Assembly (NCBI RefSeq): GCF_030996345.1
Contig: NZ_CP118747.1
Span: 1,300,001-1,364,000 of the forward strand
Direction of reading: 5' to 3'
DNA: 64,000 nucleotides
Source of the DNA: Acidithiobacillus sp. AMEEHan
Lineage (GTDB): Bacteria; Pseudomonadota; Gammaproteobacteria; Acidithiobacillales; Acidithiobacillaceae
The translations under genes and the position numbers were made by a program. Below the pieces are notes generated by a model that saw only the letters and a program-made list of their open reading frames with translations, ran no database searches and had not been told where the DNA came from. Positions 33,146 to 45,669 of the stretch are shown here, in pieces. Every line of letters starts with the position of its first letter. The stretch's first letter is position 1.

Positions 33146-36100
33146 TTGAATAACCTCCTCAAGCTTTTCAAGCAGAATGATCGGCAGGAAGAATTCGATG
33201 CCATCCGCATTGGCATTGCGTCGCCGGACAAGATCCGCTCCTGGTCCTACGGCGAAGTAAAGAAGCCGGAGACCATCAACTATCGGACCTTCAAACCCGA
33301 ACGCGAAGGTCTGTTCTGCGCCAAGATCTTTGGCCCGATCAAGGACTACGAGTGTCTTTGCGGTAAATACAAGCGTCTCAAGCACCGTGGCGTGGTCTGT
33401 GAAAAATGCGGCGTGGAAGTCACCCAGGCGCGTGTGCGCCGGGAACGGATGGGCCATATCGAGCTGGCCAGTCCGGTAGCGCATATCTGGTTCCTGAAGT
33501 CCCTGCCCAGCCGCATGGGCATGATCCTCGATATGCCCTTGCGGGATATCGAACGGGTCCTGTATTTCGAGGCCTATGTTGTCATCGATGTCGATCTCGG
33601 GGTCACTGACCTGCAGCGTGGACAGATTCTCAGTGAGGACCAGTATCTCGACGCCCTCGAGGCCTACGGCGATCAGTTCCAGGCGATGATGGGCGCCGAG
33701 GGCATCCGCGAATTGCTCAAGGGCATCCCGCTGGAAAGCGAGATCGAACAGATTCGCGAGGAACTCCTCGCCAGCAACTCCGACACCAAGACCAAGAAGC
33801 TGGCCAAACGGCTCAAGATTCTGGAGTCCTTCGTGAATTCGGGAAACCGTCCCGAATGGATGATTCTGGAGGTGTTGCCGGTATTGCCGCCGGATTTGCG
33901 GCCGCTGGTACCCCTGGATGGCGGCCGCTTTGCGACCTCGGATCTGAATGATCTCTATCGCCGGGTCATCAACCGCAACAATCGTCTGAAGCGGCTTTTG
34001 GAGCTCAAGGCCCCGGACATTATCGTCCGCAACGAAAAGCGCATGTTGCAGGAGGCGGTAGATGCACTGCTCGACAATGGTCGTCGGGGACGCGCCATTG
34101 CCGGCCCCAACAAGCGTCCGCTCAAGTCTCTGGCCGACATGATCAAGGGCAAGCAGGGGCGCTTCCGGCAGAATCTGCTCGGCAAGCGTGTCGATTACTC
34201 CGGCCGCTCGGTGATCGTCGTCGGGCCGGAATTGCGTCTGCATCAGTGTGGACTTCCCAAGAAGATGGCACTGGAGCTGTTCAAGCCCTATATTTTCAAC
34301 AAACTGGAAGAGCGCGGTCTGGCGACCACGATCAAGGCGGCGAAGCGCTTGGTGGAGGCCGAAAAGCCGGAGGTCTGGGACATCCTCGAAGAGGTGATCC
34401 GCGAACATCCGGTGATGCTCAACCGTGCCCCCACTCTGCATCGTCTGGGTATCCAGGCCTTCGAGCCGGTGCTGATCGAGGGCAAGGCGATTCAGTTGCA
34501 CCCCCTGGTTTGCGCAGCCTACAACGCCGACTTCGATGGTGACCAGATGGCCGTGCACGTGCCGCTTTCGCTCGAAGCGCAGCTCGAAGCGCGCACGTTG
34601 ATGATGTCCACCAACAACATCCTCAGCCCGGCCAATGGCGATCCGATCATCGTGCCATCCCAGGATATCGTGCTGGGCCTGTACTACATGACGCAGGAAC
34701 GCCTGGATGCCAAGGGGCAGGGAATGCGCTTCGTCGATAGCGCCGAGGTGCGCCGCGCCTACGAGAACGGTGAAGTGGGCCTGCATGCCCGTGTAACCCT
34801 ACGCTTCCGTGGGGAGCGCATCGAAACCACGGTGGGCCGCGCCCTGCTCAGCGATATCCTCCCCGAGGGGCTGCCTTTTGCCGTCATCGATCGCGTCCTG
34901 AAGAAGAAGGCGATCGCGGAGCTGATCAATACCTGTTACCGCACCTTGGGCGTCAAGGACACGGTGGTGTTTGCTGACCAGCTCATGTACACCGGTTATC
35001 GCATGGCGACCCGTGCCGGCATCTCCTTTGGCGCCGGTGACATGGTTACGCCGCCGGAAAAAGACGCCATTCTGGCGCGTTCCGAAGAAGAAGTGAAAAC
35101 CATCCAGGATCAGTACACTTCTGGGTTGGTCACTGAAGGCGAACGCTACAACAAGGTGGTCGATATCTGGTCGCGCGCCACCGAGGAGGTGGCCAAGGCC
35201 ATGATGGACCGGGTGAGCAAGGAAAAGGTCACCCTGCCCGATGGCGAGGAAACCGACCAGGTCTCCTTCAATTCCATTTACATGATGGCGGACTCCGGTG
35301 CGCGTGGCTCGGCGGCACAGTTGCGTCAGTTGGCTGGAATGCGTGGATTGATGGCCAAGCCGGACGGCTCCATCATCGAAACGCCGATCACCGCGAATTT
35401 CCGCGAAGGGCTGAATGTACTGCAGTACTTCATCTCCACCCACGGGGCGCGTAAGGGTCTCGCCGATACCGCCTTGAAAACCGCCAACTCCGGGTATCTC
35501 ACCCGCCGTCTGGTAGACGTGACGCAGGATCTGGTGGTCGTCGAGCACGACTGTGGGACGGAGGACGGTCTGCCGATGATGGCCCTGGTGGAGGGCGGTG
35601 AAGTCGTCGAGGCGTTGCGTGAACGCGTTCTCGGGCGGGTGACGGCGGAGGATATCCTGCATCCCAACACCGGTGAGGTTGCCATTCCGCGGAACACCTT
35701 ACTTACCGAGCAGTTGCTCGGGCAGCTCGACGAACTCGGCGTCGATGCCCTCAAGGTACGTTCTCCCCTGACCTGCAAATCGCGTTATGGAGTCTGTGCC
35801 CTCTGCTATGGGCGCGATCTCGCGCGTGGTCACCTGGTCAATGCTGGCGAAGCGGTGGGAGTGATCGCTGCGCAGTCCATTGGCGAGCCCGGCACCCAGC
35901 TGACCATGCGGACCTTCCACATCGGTGGTGCGGCAAGTCGTGCCGCGGCGCAGAGCAGCATCGACATCAAGCAGGGTGGCTTGATTCGTTACCACAGCAG
36001 CTTGCGTTCAGTGGAGCACCCCAGTGGCCGTCATGTGGTCGTTGGCCGTAACGGCGAAATCGCCGTGACCGATGAGCAAGGGCGGGAAAAAGAACGCTAT

Positions 36101-37294
36101 AAAGTGCCGTATGGTGCCACCATCCTGGTCCAGGATGGCGAGGTGGTAACGCCCGGTAAGCGGATTGCCGAGTGGGATCCGCATACGCGCCCCATTGTCA
36201 GCGAGATCGCTGGTACGGTATCGCTGCAAGACGCCATCGAGGGCCAGAGTGTCATCTCTCAGACCGATGACATCACCGGCCTCAGCACCCAGGCAGTGAT
36301 CGACCCCAAACAGCGGCCGGCCAGCGGTCGCGATCTGCGTCCCGTGGTCCTCTTGCAGGATGCCAAGGGCAAGGATCTCAAGTTGCCGGGTACGGATCTG
36401 CCGGCGCGCTATTATCTGCCGCCGCGAGCCATCATCGCGGTGCAAGATGGCGCACAGGTGCAGCCTGGCGATACCCTGGCGCGTTTGCCAGTTGGTACCA
36501 GTAAGACCCGTGACATCACCGGTGGCTTGCCGCGTGTGGCCGAACTTTTCGAGGCCCGGCGCCCCAAGGACTACGCCATTATTGCGGAGCACCACGGCAT
36601 CGTCGGCTTTGGCAAGGACACCAAGGGCAAGCAACGTTTGCTGATCACCGATGAAAACGGGGATACGCATGAATACCTGATTCCCAAGGGACGTCATGTC
36701 ACCGTCTACGAAGGTGAGCGAGTCAGCCCCGGTGAACCTCTGGTAGAAGGCCAGCCGGTGCCGCACGACATTCTCCGTGTCCTGGGCGTCCAGGCGCTGG
36801 CCAACTACATTGTCGACGAAGTTCAGGATGTCTATCGTTTACAGGGTGTACGGATCAACGACAAGCACATCGAGGTCATCCTGCGGCAGATGCTGCGCAA
36901 AGTCGAAGTTACCCATGCCGGTGATAGCAGCTTCATCACCGGCGATCAGGTCGATCGTGCGCGGGTGGAAGAGGAGAACGCAGTTCTCGAAGCGGCAGGC
37001 AAAGAGCCTGCACGTTTCACGCCGATGCTGCTCGGTATCACCAAGGCGAGTCTATCGACAGAATCCTTCATCTCCGCTGCCAGTTTCCAGGAAACCACCC
37101 GCGTTCTGACCGAAGCGGCAGTTTCCGGACGGGTCGATGATCTGCGTGGTCTGAAGGAGAATGTGATTGTCGGTCGTCTGGTGCCTGCGGGAACCGGGCT
37201 TGCCTATCACGAGCACCGTCGCCGACGGAATCGCGGTGAGAGTCTGTTCGCTGATGGTGGCCAGAGCGAGGCCGAGACGATCGCCGCCAGTTGA
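33146..37294 (+). CDS. rpoC: DNA-directed RNA polymerase subunit beta'
   Basis: 1382 residues. TTG start 33146 with AGGAAGAG upstream, then [10 protein letters not shown]-terminal zinc ribbon CLCG...CEKCG, catalytic [10 protein letters not shown] carrying the three Mg-binding Asp, and second zinc site ([13 protein letters not shown]). Trigger loop region [11 protein letters not shown] is intact. Ends 110 bases before rpsL, a gap that carries a strong promoter. Confidence 0.98.
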   Translation: MNNLLKLFKQNDRQEEFDAIRIGIASPDKIRSWSYGEVKKPETINYRTFKPEREGLFCAKIFGPIKDYECLCGKYKRLKHRGVVCEKCGVEVTQARVRRERMGHIELASPVAHIWFLKSLPSRMGMILDMPLRDIERVLYFEAYVVIDVDLGVTDLQRGQILSEDQYLDALEAYGDQFQAMMGAEGIRELLKGIPLESEIEQIREELLASNSDTKTKKLAKRLKILESFVNSGNRPEWMILEVLPVLPPDLRPLVPLDGGRFATSDLNDLYRRVINRNNRLKRLLELKAPDIIVRNEKRMLQEAVDALLDNGRRGRAIAGPNKRPLKSLADMIKGKQGRFRQNLLGKRVDYSGRSVIVVGPELRLHQCGLPKKMALELFKPYIFNKLEERGLATTIKAAKRLVEAEKPEVWDILEEVIREHPVMLNRAPTLHRLGIQAFEPVLIEGKAIQLHPLVCAAYNADFDGDQMAVHVPLSLEAQLEARTLMMSTNNILSPANGDPIIVPSQDIVLGLYYMTQERLDAKGQGMRFVDSAEVRRAYENGEVGLHARVTLRFRGERIETTVGRALLSDILPEGLPFAVIDRVLKKKAIAELINTCYRTLGVKDTVVFADQLMYTGYRMATRAGISFGAGDMVTPPEKDAILARSEEEVKTIQDQYTSGLVTEGERYNKVVDIWSRATEEVAKAMMDRVSKEKVTLPDGEETDQVSFNSIYMMADSGARGSAAQLRQLAGMRGLMAKPDGSIIETPITANFREGLNVLQYFISTHGARKGLADTALKTANSGYLTRRLVDVTQDLVVVEHDCGTEDGLPMMALVEGGEVVEALRERVLGRVTAEDILHPNTGEVAIPRNTLLTEQLLGQLDELGVDALKVRSPLTCKSRYGVCALCYGRDLARGHLVNAGEAVGVIAAQSIGEPGTQLTMRTFHIGGAASRAAAQSSIDIKQGGLIRYHSSLRSVEHPSGRHVVVGRNGEIAVTDEQGREKERYKVPYGATILVQDGEVVTPGKRIAEWDPHTRPIVSEIAGTVSLQDAIEGQSVISQTDDITGLSTQAVIDPKQRPASGRDLRPVVLLQDAKGKDLKLPGTDLPARYYLPPRAIIAVQDGAQVQPGDTLARLPVGTSKTRDITGGLPRVAELFEARRPKDYAIIAEHHGIVGFGKDTKGKQRLLITDENGDTHEYLIPKGRHVTVYEGERVSPGEPLVEGQPVPHDILRVLGVQALANYIVDEVQDVYRLQGVRINDKHIEVILRQMLRKVEVTHAGDSSFITGDQVDRARVEEENAVLEAAGKEPARFTPMLLGITKASLSTESFISAASFQETTRVLTEAAVSGRVDDLRGLKENVIVGRLVPAGTGLAYHEHRRRRNRGESLFADGGQSEAETIAAS

Positions 37295-37322
37295 TCGGTA
37301 TTCTGCAGCCCCCTGATCTTTC

Positions 37323-37356
37323 TTGACAGTTCGGACGCGCATCCATAAAATGCGCG
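37323..37356 (+). promoter_or_regulatory. Promoter of the str operon (rpsL-rpsG-fusA-tuf) with inverted repeat
   Basis: TTGACA (37323-37328), 17-bp spacer, TAAAAT (37346-37351). A perfect 7-bp inverted repeat CGCGCAT (37336-37342) and ATGCGCG (37350-37356), loop CCATAAA, brackets the -10. Near-consensus elements make the promoter convincing; the inverted repeat may be an operator. Confidence 0.75.
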
Positions 37357-37404
37357 CTCTCATTGGCGGCAGGTGATGTGCCGCCCTTCGTTTTTGGAGA
37401 AGGT

Positions 37405-37776
37405 ATGCCCACACTGAACCAGTTGGTCCGCAAGCCGCGCAAGGCTCCGGTGGCCAAGAGTAAGGTACCGGCCCTGGAGGCCAATCCGCAGAAGCGGGGT
37501 GTCTGTACCCGCGTGTACACCACCACGCCAAAGAAGCCCAATTCCGCGTTACGGAAAGTGGCGCGCGTGCGTTTGACCAACGGCTATGAAGTCAGTAGCT
37601 ACATTCCTGGTGAGGGACATAACCTGCAGGAGCACTCCGTCGTTCTGATCCGCGGTGGTCGTGTGAAGGATCTGCCGGGTGTGCGCTACCACATCATCCG
37701 CGGCACCCTCGACACTGCTGGCGTGAAGGATCGTAAGCAACGCCGCTCGAAGTACGGCGCCAAGCGGCCCAAGTAA
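37405..37776 (+). CDS. rpsL: 30S ribosomal protein S12
   Basis: 123 residues from ATG 37405 (GGAGAAGG upstream). Decoding-centre loops [13 protein letters not shown] and [13 protein letters not shown] are wild type at the usual streptomycin-resistance positions. First gene of the str operon. Confidence 0.97.
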   Translation: MPTLNQLVRKPRKAPVAKSKVPALEANPQKRGVCTRVYTTTPKKPNSALRKVARVRLTNGYEVSSYIPGEGHNLQEHSVVLIRGGRVKDLPGVRYHIIRGTLDTAGVKDRKQRRSKYGAKRPK

Positions 37777-37806
37777 GGGTATCGGATTCCCAAGGAGTAG
37801 TTAGAG

Positions 37807-38277
37807 ATGCCAAGACGTAGAGAAGTGCCGAAGCGGATCGTGCTGCCAGATCCCAAATATAAGGAAGAGGTCCTCGCCAAATTTGCCAACGTCCTCATGC
37901 GTGATGGCAAGAAGAGCGTTGCCGAAAAGATCGTGTATGGGGCCCTCGATATCGTCGCCGAGAAAAGCAAGTCCGACGCGATGGAGATCTTCCGCAAGGC
38001 TCTGGACAATGTTCGTCCGGTAGTGGAGGTCAAGAGTCGCCGTGTGGGTGGTGCAACCTACCAGGTGCCGGTGGAAATCCGTGCGGATCGACGCATGGCG
38101 TTGGCCATGCGTTGGCTGCGCGACTCTGCACGCAAGCGCAATGAGAAATCCATGGGCAACCGTCTGGCCGCCGAGATACTCGAGGCGGCGGAAAACCGTG
38201 GCAACGCCGTACGCAAGCGGGAAGAAACGCATCGTATGGCCGAGGCCAACAAGGCGTTCTCGCACTTTCGCTGGTAA
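37807..38277 (+). CDS. rpsG: 30S ribosomal protein S7
   Basis: 156 residues starting [10 protein letters not shown], with [24 protein letters not shown]7 nucleates 30S head assembly; in E. coli it represses the str operon by binding the rpsL-rpsG spacer, here only 30 bases. Confidence 0.97.
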   Translation: MPRRREVPKRIVLPDPKYKEEVLAKFANVLMRDGKKSVAEKIVYGALDIVAEKSKSDAMEIFRKALDNVRPVVEVKSRRVGGATYQVPVEIRADRRMALAMRWLRDSARKRNEKSMGNRLAAEILEAAENRGNAVRKREETHRMAEANKAFSHFRW

Positions 38278-38310
38278 CCCTCTCCGCTTCGCAAACGCAA
38301 GGATCAATTC

Positions 38311-40409
38311 GTGGCGCGCACAACCCCCATTGAACGTTATCGCAACATCGGCATCATGGCGCATATTGATGCCGGAAAAACCACTACCACCGAGCGCATC
38401 CTCTTTTACACCGGGGTCTCGCACAAGATCGGTGAGGTGCATGAAGGCACGGCGATCATGGACTGGATGGCGCAGGAGCAGGAACGCGGCATCACGATCA
38501 CTTCGGCCGCAACGACATGCTTCTGGAAGGGTATGGATGCCAAGCGTGCAGAGCATCGTATCAATATCATCGACACCCCGGGCACGTCGATTTCACCATC
38601 GAAGTCGAGCGCTCCCTGCGTGTGCTCGACGGTGCGGTAGCGGTGTTCTGTGCCGTTGGTGGTGTGCAGCCGCAGTCGGAAACCGTGTGGCGTCAGGCCA
38701 ACAAGTATGGCGTGCCGCGTATGGCTTTCGTCAACAAGATGGATCGTCAGGGGGCAAACTTCAACCGTGTCGTTGAACAGATCCGCGGCAAATTGAAGGG
38801 CAATGCCGTCGCCATTCAGTTGCCGATCGGCGAGGAAGAGCGTTTCCGTGGCGTGATCGATCTGATGAAGATGAAGGCGATCAACTGGGACGATGCGACG
38901 CAGGGCACCACCTTCGTGGAGGAGGAGATCCCGGCCGAGCTCAAGGAAGCCGCCGAGGCAGCGCATCACGTAATGATCGAGGCGATTTGCGACACCGATG
39001 AAGAGTTGATGATGAAATACCTCGAGGGTGAGGAAATTTCCATCGAAGAGCTCAAGGTTGCCTTACGCAAGGCGACGATTGCTAGCGAAATCGTGCCGGT
39101 TCTCTGTGGGAGCGCCTTCAAGAACAAGGGTGTGCAGGCAATGTTAGACGCGGTGTTGGACTATATGCCCTCGCCTGTCGACATTCCCCCGGTCAAGGGT
39201 ACCGACCCCAACACCGGCGCCGAGGCCACTCGTCTTGCCAATGACAGCGAGCCGTTTTCGGCTTTGGCCTTCAAAATCATGACGGATCCTTTTGTCGGCC
39301 AGTTGACCTTCTTCCGCGTCTACTCTGGTGTCCTCAACGCTGGCTCCACCGTTTATAATCCGGGGCGTGGCCAACGCGAACGGATCGGTCGCATCCTCCA
39401 GATGCACGCCAATGAGCGTCAGGAAATCAAAGAAGTCTTGGCGGGTGACATCGCCGCCGCCGTGGGGCTCAAGACCGCCTATACCGGTGATACCCTCTGT
39501 GACATGGATAAAACCATCATCCTCGAGCAGATGGAGTTCCCGGAGCCGGTCATTCACGTTGCCGTCGAGCCCAAGACCAAGAGTGACCAGGAAAAGATGG
39601 GCATTGCTTTGGGCAAGTTGGCGCAGGAAGACCCCTCCTTTCGCGTGCGCACTGATCAAGAGTCGGGTCAGACCATCATTTCCGGTATGGGCGAGCTGCA
39701 TCTAGAGATCATCGTCGACCGCATGAAGCGGGAGTTTGGTGTCGAGGCAACCGTGGGTGCCCCACAGGTGGCCTACCGCGAGACGATCCGCAAGAGCGTA
39801 GAAGCCGAAGGCAAGTTCGTGCGGCAGTCCGGAGGTCGTGGACAGTACGGTCATGTCTGGTTGCGACTGGAGCCGCTGGAACCTGGTTCGGGCTTCGTAT
39901 TTGAGAACGCTGTAGTCGGCGGTGTGGTACCCAAGGAATACATCGGGCCGACGGAAAAGGGTGTGCAAGAGGCTTTGGAAAGTGGTATAGTCGCCGGCTT
40001 CCCGGTCGTGGACGTCAAAGTCACCATCTTTGATGGCTCCTACCATGATGTCGACTCTTCCGAGGCGGCGTTCAAGATCGCGGGATCCATGGGCTTCAAG
40101 GCGGGTGCTGCGAAGGCGAATCCGGTGCTGCTGGAGCCAATCTTCGCTGTCGAGGTTGTCACCCCAGAAGAGTACATGGGCGACATCATCGGTGATATCA
40201 ACAGTCGTCGCGGAGTGATGCAGGGTATGGATGACGAGGCCGGTGCCAAGATCATCAAAGCCGAAGTTCCGCTGGCGGAGATGTTTGGATACGCCACTAC
40301 GGTACGTTCCTTGTCGCAGGGGCGCGCCACTTACAGTATGCAGTTCGAGAAGTACATGGAAGTGCCTGGGCATGTTGCCGAGGCCGTCGTCAAGAAAAGT
40401 CAGCGCTGA
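38311..40409 (+). CDS. fusA: Elongation factor G, with a -1 frameshift in the G domain
   Basis: Translocase GTPase. GTG 38311 opens a frame with [22 protein letters not shown] (G1) and continues to IIDTPG, where it shifts: ACG TCG ATT would be HVD if one C were added at about 38583 (GGC-C-ACGTCG). The next frame then gives [25 protein letters not shown] and the remaining domains II-V to 40409, with GQYGHVWL and [13 protein letters not shown] intact. Without repair the first frame stops at 38640 and EF-G is broken. Since fusA is essential and usually single-copy, a sequence error is the likely explanation; a second fusA elsewhere would change that. Confidence 0.9.
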
Positions 40410-40431
40410 GTTGTAACGGGAGAAGGTAGTC

Positions 40432-41622
40432 ATGTCCAAGGGAAAGTTTGAGCGGACGAAGCCGCACGTAAACGTGGGAACGATTGGTCACGTGGATCAC
40501 GGCAAGACGACGCTGACGGCGGCGCTGACGAAGGTATTGTCGGCGAAGTTTGGTGGCGAGGTGCGGGCCTACGATCAGATTGACAACGCGCCGGAAGAGC
40601 GAGCGCGGGGGATCACGATTGCGACCTCGCACGTGGAATACGAGACGGCGAATCGTCACTACGCGCATGTCGATTGCCCGGGGCACGCCGATTACGTCAA
40701 GAACATGATCACTGGAGCGGCGCAGATGGACGGGGCGATTCTGGTCTGTTCGGCGGCGGATGGTCCGATGCCGCAGACGCGCGAGCACATTCTGTTGGCG
40801 CGGCAGGTGGGCGTACCGTACATTGTCGTGTTTCTGAACAAGGCCGACATGGTGGACGACGCTGAGTTGCTGGAGCTGGTGGAGATGGAAGTCCGCGAGC
40901 TGCTGTCCAAGTACGAGTTCCCGGGGGATGACATCCCGGTGGTGATTGGCTCGGCGCTGAAGGCCCTGGAAGGGGACCAGAGTGACATTGGCGAGCCGGC
41001 GATTTTCAAGCTGGCTGAAGCGATGGACAGCTACATCCCGATGCCGGAGCGTCCGGTGGACAAGACCTTCCTGATGCCGATCGAAGACGTCTTCAGTATT
41101 TCTGGTCGTGGTACGGTGGTGACTGGCCGTATCGAGCGCGGCGTGGTGAAGGTGGGTGAGGAAGTCGAGATTGTGGGCATACGTCCGACGAGCAAGACGA
41201 CGGTGACGGGTGTGGAGATGTTCCGCAAGATCCTGGATCAGGGAGAGGCGGGAGACAACGTCGGTGTGTTGCTGCGTGGAACGAAGAAGGACGAGGTGGA
41301 GCGTGGTCAGGTGCTGGCGAAGCCGGGCACGATCAAGCCGCACACCAAGTTTGAGGCCGAGGTGTACGTGTTGTCGAAGGAAGAGGGAGGCCGGCACACG
41401 CCGTTTTTCAATGGCTACCGCCCGCAGTTTTACTTCCGCACGACGGACGTGACGGGTGCGGTGGATTTGCCGGAAGGTGTCGAGATGGTGATGCCGGGAG
41501 ACAACGTGCAGTTCAGGGTCACGCTGATTGCCCCGATCGCGATGGAAGACGGCCTGCGCTTTGCGGTGCGTGAGGGCGGCCGTACCGTCGGCGCCGGCGT
41601 CGTCTCCAAGATTGTGGAGTAA
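40432..41622 (+). CDS. tuf: Elongation factor Tu, copy 2
   Basis: 396 residues, identical protein to copy 1. Own ribosome site GGGAGAAGG upstream, 22 bases after fusA, and rpsJ starts 6 bases after the stop. As in copy 1, ACG/GCG/CTG codons dominate, in contrast to the C-ending preference of fusA before and the ribosomal genes after. Position after fusA is the usual tufA place in proteobacteria. Confidence 0.98.
   Translation: MSKGKFERTKPHVNVGTIGHVDHGKTTLTAALTKVLSAKFGGEVRAYDQIDNAPEERARGITIATSHVEYETANRHYAHVDCPGHADYVKNMITGAAQMDGAILVCSAADGPMPQTREHILLARQVGVPYIVVFLNKADMVDDAELLELVEMEVRELLSKYEFPGDDIPVVIGSALKALEGDQSDIGEPAIFKLAEAMDSYIPMPERPVDKTFLMPIEDVFSISGRGTVVTGRIERGVVKVGEEVEIVGIRPTSKTTVTGVEMFRKILDQGEAGDNVGVLLRGTKKDEVERGQVLAKPGTIKPHTKFEAEVYVLSKEEGGRHTPFFNGYRPQFYFRTTDVTGAVDLPEGVEMVMPGDNVQFRVTLIAPIAMEDGLRFAVREGGRTVGAGVVSKIVE
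40432..41622 (+). repeat. tuf long repeat, copy 2
   Basis: Second member of the 1191-bp pair; the one difference is C41418. Identity covers the whole reading frame and no flanking base run. Confidence 0.97.
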
Positions 41623-41628
41623 GAGACA

Positions 41629-41937
41629 ATGGAAGGTTCCAAGATTCGTATTCGTCTGAAGTCCTATGACTACCGAATGCTCGACATCTCCGCCGCGGAG
41701 ATCGTCGAGACGGCTCGACGTACCGGCGCTCGGGTCTGTGGCCCGATTCCGTTGCCCACCAAGATCGAGCGCTTTACCGTGCTGCGGTCGCCGCATGTGG
41801 ATAAAAATGCGCGTGACCAGTTCGAGCAGCGTACTCACAAGCGGCTCATGGATATTCTCGACCCCAATGACAAGACTGTCGATGCGCTCATCAAGCTCGA
41901 TCTTGCCGCCGGCGTCGACGTAGAGATCAAGCTGTAA
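41629..41937 (+). CDS. rpsJ: 30S ribosomal protein S10 (NusE)
   Basis: 102 residues with [15 protein letters not shown] and [22 protein letters not shown]. Also a NusB partner in antitermination; nusB is at 20.0 kb. Only 6 bases separate it from tuf, so the S10 operon has no separate leader for L4 control. Confidence 0.97.
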   Translation: MEGSKIRIRLKSYDYRMLDISAAEIVETARRTGARVCGPIPLPTKIERFTVLRSPHVDKNARDQFEQRTHKRLMDILDPNDKTVDALIKLDLAAGVDVEIKL

Positions 41938-41947
41938 GGAGAAGAAA

Positions 41948-42580
41948 ATGACGATCGGCATGATTGGTCGCAAGATCGGTATGACCCGGGTAGCGGGCGA
42001 GGGTGGCAAGGTAGTGCCCGTCACCGTGATCCACCTCGCGGAAAACGTCGTGACCCAGATAAAAAGCAAAGAGAGCGATGGGTACGAAGCGATCCAGGTT
42101 GGCGTAGGCGGCGTCCGGCCGCAGCGTTTGAGTTCAGCGATGGCTGGACATTTCCGCAAGGCCGCGGTTGAGCCGCGCCGTTTTTTGCGTGAATTTCGAG
42201 TGAATGAGTCCGGTTCTTATCAAGCAGGACAAGAGTTGTCGATGGATATGTTTGCCGTCGGCCAGCGCATCGATGTGACCGGTATCAGCAAGGGCAAGGG
42301 TTTTGCTGGTGCCATCAAGCGTCACAATTTCCGCAGCAATCGCGCCAGCCACGGTAATTCGCTGTCGCACCGTGCCCCGGGCTCCATTGGTTGTCGCCAG
42401 ACTCCCGGTCGGGTGTTCAAAGGCAAGAAAATGGCCGGGCAGTTGGGCAACGAGCGGGTAACGACCTTGAATCTCGAGGTCGTGCGTGTCGATGTCGAGC
42501 GCCGTCTCGTAATGATCAAGGGCAGTGTGCCCGGCGCAAACGAGGGCGATGTGGTATTGCGCCCGACAGTGCGCGGGTGA
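41948..42580 (+). CDS. rplC: 50S ribosomal protein L3
   Basis: 210 residues. [20 protein letters not shown] is the extension reaching the peptidyl-transferase centre. Starts 10 bases after rpsJ (AAGGAGAAG site). Confidence 0.97.
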   Translation: MTIGMIGRKIGMTRVAGEGGKVVPVTVIHLAENVVTQIKSKESDGYEAIQVGVGGVRPQRLSSAMAGHFRKAAVEPRRFLREFRVNESGSYQAGQELSMDMFAVGQRIDVTGISKGKGFAGAIKRHNFRSNRASHGNSLSHRAPGSIGCRQTPGRVFKGKKMAGQLGNERVTTLNLEVVRVDVERRLVMIKGSVPGANEGDVVLRPTVRG

Positions 42581-42594
42581 GCGGGAGCACGACG

Positions 42595-43212
42595 ATGGAA
42601 GTAGAAAGTATTCATATCAGCAGTGGCAAGGGGGAAAAGGTGGAGCTGGCAGACGCCGTTTTTGCCGCCCCCTACAACGAGGCGCTTCTGCATCAGGTAG
42701 TTGTTGCGCAGTTGGCAGGACTGCGTAGCGGTACTGCGGTGCAAAAAAATCGTGCGGCAGTCCGTGGCGGCGGTCGCAAACCGTGGAAGCAGAAAGGCGG
42801 CGGTCGCGCCCGCGCCGGCAGCATTCGTAGTCCCATCTGGCGTGGCGGTGGTCGAGCCTTCCCGGGGGTGACACAGAGTTACAAACAGAAAGTCAACAAG
42901 AAGATGTGGGCGGGTGCCATGCGCAGCGCACTGGCGGAGCTGTTACGGCAGGACCGTTTGCAGATCATCGCTGCAGAGGACTTCGCCGAGCCCAAGGCGA
43001 AACTCGGGCGGACCTGGCTACAGGCCGCGGGCGGCGATGACGTGTTGGTCGTTCTGGCAGAGGCGCCGGTCAATTTCTTTTTGTCGCTGCGGAATTTCCC
43101 GCACGTTGGCGTGGCGGAGTGGCAGGATGTTGGCCCGGCAGACCTCCTGCGTTATGGGCGTGTTCTGATGGATGCCGCCGCGGCCAACAAGTTCGCGGAG
43201 GTGTACGGATGA
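42595..43212 (+). CDS. rplD: 50S ribosomal protein L4
   Basis: 205 residues from ATG 42595 (GGGAGC site). The exit-tunnel loop [22 protein letters not shown] is intact, including macrolide-linked positions. An earlier in-frame start lies within rplC and is rejected. Overlaps rplW by 4 bases. Confidence 0.96.
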   Translation: MEVESIHISSGKGEKVELADAVFAAPYNEALLHQVVVAQLAGLRSGTAVQKNRAAVRGGGRKPWKQKGGGRARAGSIRSPIWRGGGRAFPGVTQSYKQKVNKKMWAGAMRSALAELLRQDRLQIIAAEDFAEPKAKLGRTWLQAAGGDDVLVVLAEAPVNFFLSLRNFPHVGVAEWQDVGPADLLRYGRVLMDAAAANKFAEVYG

Positions 43213-43502
43213 ACAACGAACGGCAGTTTCTGGTGTTGCTCGCGCCGATCGTGAGCGAGAAAAGTACCTTGCAGACCCAGGCTGCAAATCAGTATGCCTT
43301 TCGGGTTGCCCGCGATGCCACCAAGCGCGAGATCAAGTCCGCAGTGGAGCGGCTGTTTCAAGTCAACGTGTTGTCTGTGCAGACGTTGAACTATGAAGGG
43401 AAGGCGAAGCGTATGGGGCGTCATGCTGGGCGCCGCTCTTCGTGGAAGAAGGCCTACGTGCGTCTTGCGGAAGGCAACAGCATCGACCTTGGCATTGCCT
43501 GA
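43209..43502 (+). CDS. rplW: 50S ribosomal protein L23
   Basis: 97 residues, ATG 43209 overlapping the rplD stop. [11 protein letters not shown] start and [22 protein letters not shown]23 sits at the tunnel exit where SRP (Ffh, 5.0 kb) and trigger factor bind. Confidence 0.96.
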   Translation: MNNERQFLVLLAPIVSEKSTLQTQAANQYAFRVARDATKREIKSAVERLFQVNVLSVQTLNYEGKAKRMGRHAGRRSSWKKAYVRLAEGNSIDLGIA

Positions 43503-43520
43503 GAGAGATAGGGGATAATC

Positions 43521-44345
43521 ATGGCTCTCGTACGAACCAAACCGACCTCTGCCGGACGTCGTTTCGTCATCAAGGTGGTCAATCCGGAGCTGCATAAGGG
43601 CGCTCCGGTCAAAGCTCTGACCTCCAGCCAGGCGCATACCGGGGGTCGCAACCACAACGGGCGGGTAACCCGCCGGCATGCCGGTGGCGGGCATCGCCAG
43701 CATTACCGCTTGGTAGATTTTCGCCGCAATAAGAACGACATTCCGGCCAAGGTCGAGCGGATCGAATACGATCCCAATCGTAGCGCCCATCTGGCCCTGC
43801 TTTGTTACGCCGACGGTGAGCGTCGCTATATCCTCGCTCCCAAAGGGGTATCGGCTGGTGATACCCTGATCTCTGGCGAGGAAACGCCGGTACGTCCAGG
43901 CAATTGCATGCCGCTGCGCAAGATTCCCGTAGGCAGCGTGGTGCACAATATCGAACTGCGGCCTGGTAAGGGCGGGCAGATTGCGCGTTCCGCCGGCGCC
44001 TCTGCGCAGTTGATGGCGCGGGAGGGCGACTACGCGCAACTCCGCTTGCGCTCTGGTGAAGTGCGCAAAATTCATGTATCCTGCCGCGCCACATTGGGTG
44101 TTGTGGGTAACGATGAGCACGGCACGCGCCAGCTGGGCAAGGCCGGTGCCACCCGTTGGCGGGGTGTCCGTCCCACGGTGCGTGGCGTGGCCATGAACCC
44201 CGTCGATCACCCGCATGGTGGTGGTGAAGGTCGTACCTCAGGCGGACGTCATCCAGTGTCGCCTTGGGGACAGCCGACCAAGGGGTATCGTACCCGTCGC
44301 AACAAACGTACCAGCGGCATGATCGTCCGCCGCCGTAAGTCCTGA
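43521..44345 (+). CDS. rplB: 50S ribosomal protein L2
   Basis: 274 residues. [21 protein letters not shown] and C-terminal [14 protein letters not shown], the region with the His important for peptidyl transfer and subunit joining. Confidence 0.97.
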   Translation: MALVRTKPTSAGRRFVIKVVNPELHKGAPVKALTSSQAHTGGRNHNGRVTRRHAGGGHRQHYRLVDFRRNKNDIPAKVERIEYDPNRSAHLALLCYADGERRYILAPKGVSAGDTLISGEETPVRPGNCMPLRKIPVGSVVHNIELRPGKGGQIARSAGASAQLMAREGDYAQLRLRSGEVRKIHVSCRATLGVVGNDEHGTRQLGKAGATRWRGVRPTVRGVAMNPVDHPHGGGEGRTSGGRHPVSPWGQPTKGYRTRRNKRTSGMIVRRRKS

Positions 44346-44365
44346 TCAGGGGAGAGGAATTCGTC

Positions 44366-44641
44366 GTGCCACGTTCCATCAAGAAGGGTCCTTTCGTGGA
44401 CCAGCATCTCGACAAAAAGGTCCAGGAAGCCCAGGCCAGCAACAGTCGCAAGCCGATTAAGACCTGGTCGCGTCGTTCCACCATTACGCCCGATTTCATC
44501 GGTCTGACCTTTGCCGTGCATAACGGCAAGCAGCACATTCCCGTTGTCGTCAACGAGAACATGGTCGGCCACAAGCTCGGAGAGTTTGCGCTGACCCGGA
44601 CCTTCAAGGGTCACGTAGCCGACAAGAAAGCCAAGCGTTGA
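44366..44641 (+). CDS. rpsS: 30S ribosomal protein S19
   Basis: 91 residues, GTG start 44366 after [26 protein letters not shown] start and [16 protein letters not shown] motif. Partner of RimM during head maturation. Confidence 0.96.
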   Translation: MPRSIKKGPFVDQHLDKKVQEAQASNSRKPIKTWSRRSTITPDFIGLTFAVHNGKQHIPVVVNENMVGHKLGEFALTRTFKGHVADKKAKR

Positions 44642-44651
44642 GGATAGCAAG

Positions 44652-44984
44652 ATGAGATCAACGGCAGTATTGAAAGGATTGCAGATGTCACCGCAAAAGG
44701 CCCGTCTGGTAGCTGACCTCGTGCGCGGGCAGCCCGTGGATAAGGCCTTGGATATCCTTCGCTTTACCCGGAAAAAGGCGGCATTGCCAATTCGCAAATG
44801 CTTGGAGTCCGCCATCGCCAACGCGGAAAATAACGAAGGCGCAGATGTCGATGCGTTGGTGGTCGAGTCGATCATGATCGATGGTGGAGCGGTGTTGAAG
44901 CGTTTTGCCGCACGTGCAAAGGGGCGCGGCACGCGAATTTTGAAGCGCACCAGTCACATCACCATTGTCGTAGCCGAACAGTAA
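44652..44984 (+). CDS. rplV: 50S ribosomal protein L22
   Basis: 110 residues. The tunnel loop near [18 protein letters not shown] is intact. Starts 10 bases after rpsS. Confidence 0.96.
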   Translation: MRSTAVLKGLQMSPQKARLVADLVRGQPVDKALDILRFTRKKAALPIRKCLESAIANAENNEGADVDALVVESIMIDGGAVLKRFAARAKGRGTRILKRTSHITIVVAEQ

Positions 44985-44995
44985 GCGAGGAAAGT

Positions 44996-45658
44996 ATGGG
45001 TCAGAAAACCAATCCAATCGGACTGCGTCTGGGAATCATTAAGAATTGGAACTCGCGCTGGTACGGCAAAGCAGATTTCAAGGATAAGTTGCTGGAAGAC
45101 ATCCGCATCCGTGATTTCATTCGCAAACGCTTGAGTGGCGCTGCGATCTCCGATATCACCGTAGAGCGGCCGGCGCGTAGCGCGCGCATCACGCTGCACA
45201 CCGCGCGTCCTGGCGTGGTGATTGGCAAGAAGGGCGAGGACATCGAGAATCTGCGTATAGAAGTACAAAAGCGCATGGGGATTCCGGTGCACGTCAACGT
45301 CGAGGAAATTCGCAAGCCGGAGCTGGATGCGCAGCTGGTCGCCGAGAATGTGGCGCAGCAGTTGGAGCGTCGAGTCATGTTTCGCCGTGCTATGAAGCGT
45401 GCCGTTACGAATGCGATGCGCTTTGGTGCGCAGGGAATGCGCATCAACTGTGCTGGTCGCCTGGGGGGTGCGGAGATTGCCCGTACCGAGTGGTATCGCG
45501 AGGGACGGGTGCCTCTGCACACCCTGCGTGCGGATATCGATTACGGTTTTGCCGAGGCCAAGACGACTTATGGAATCATCGGCGTCAAGGTGTGGATCTT
45601 CAAAGGCGAAATTCTCGAATGGAGCAGCGCCGCTAGCGTTGCTGCCGCACAGAAGTAA
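44996..45658 (+). CDS. rpsC: 30S ribosomal protein S3
   Basis: 220 residues, [14 protein letters not shown] start, KH domain with [15 protein letters not shown]. The C-terminal tail beyond the folded part is short. Confidence 0.97.
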   Translation: MGQKTNPIGLRLGIIKNWNSRWYGKADFKDKLLEDIRIRDFIRKRLSGAAISDITVERPARSARITLHTARPGVVIGKKGEDIENLRIEVQKRMGIPVHVNVEEIRKPELDAQLVAENVAQQLERRVMFRRAMKRAVTNAMRFGAQGMRINCAGRLGGAEIARTEWYREGRVPLHTLRADIDYGFAEAKTTYGIIGVKVWIFKGEILEWSSAASVAAAQK

Positions 45659-45669
45659 GGAGAGCGGTG

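Noticed and set aside
41623-41628. Possible S10 leader for L4 autoregulation
   Set aside because: Six bases between tuf and rpsJ leave no room for the known leader.
40390-42159. Long minus-strand frame opposite tuf (also repeated opposite copy 1)
   Set aside because: Duplicated simply because tuf is duplicated; no independent coding evidence.
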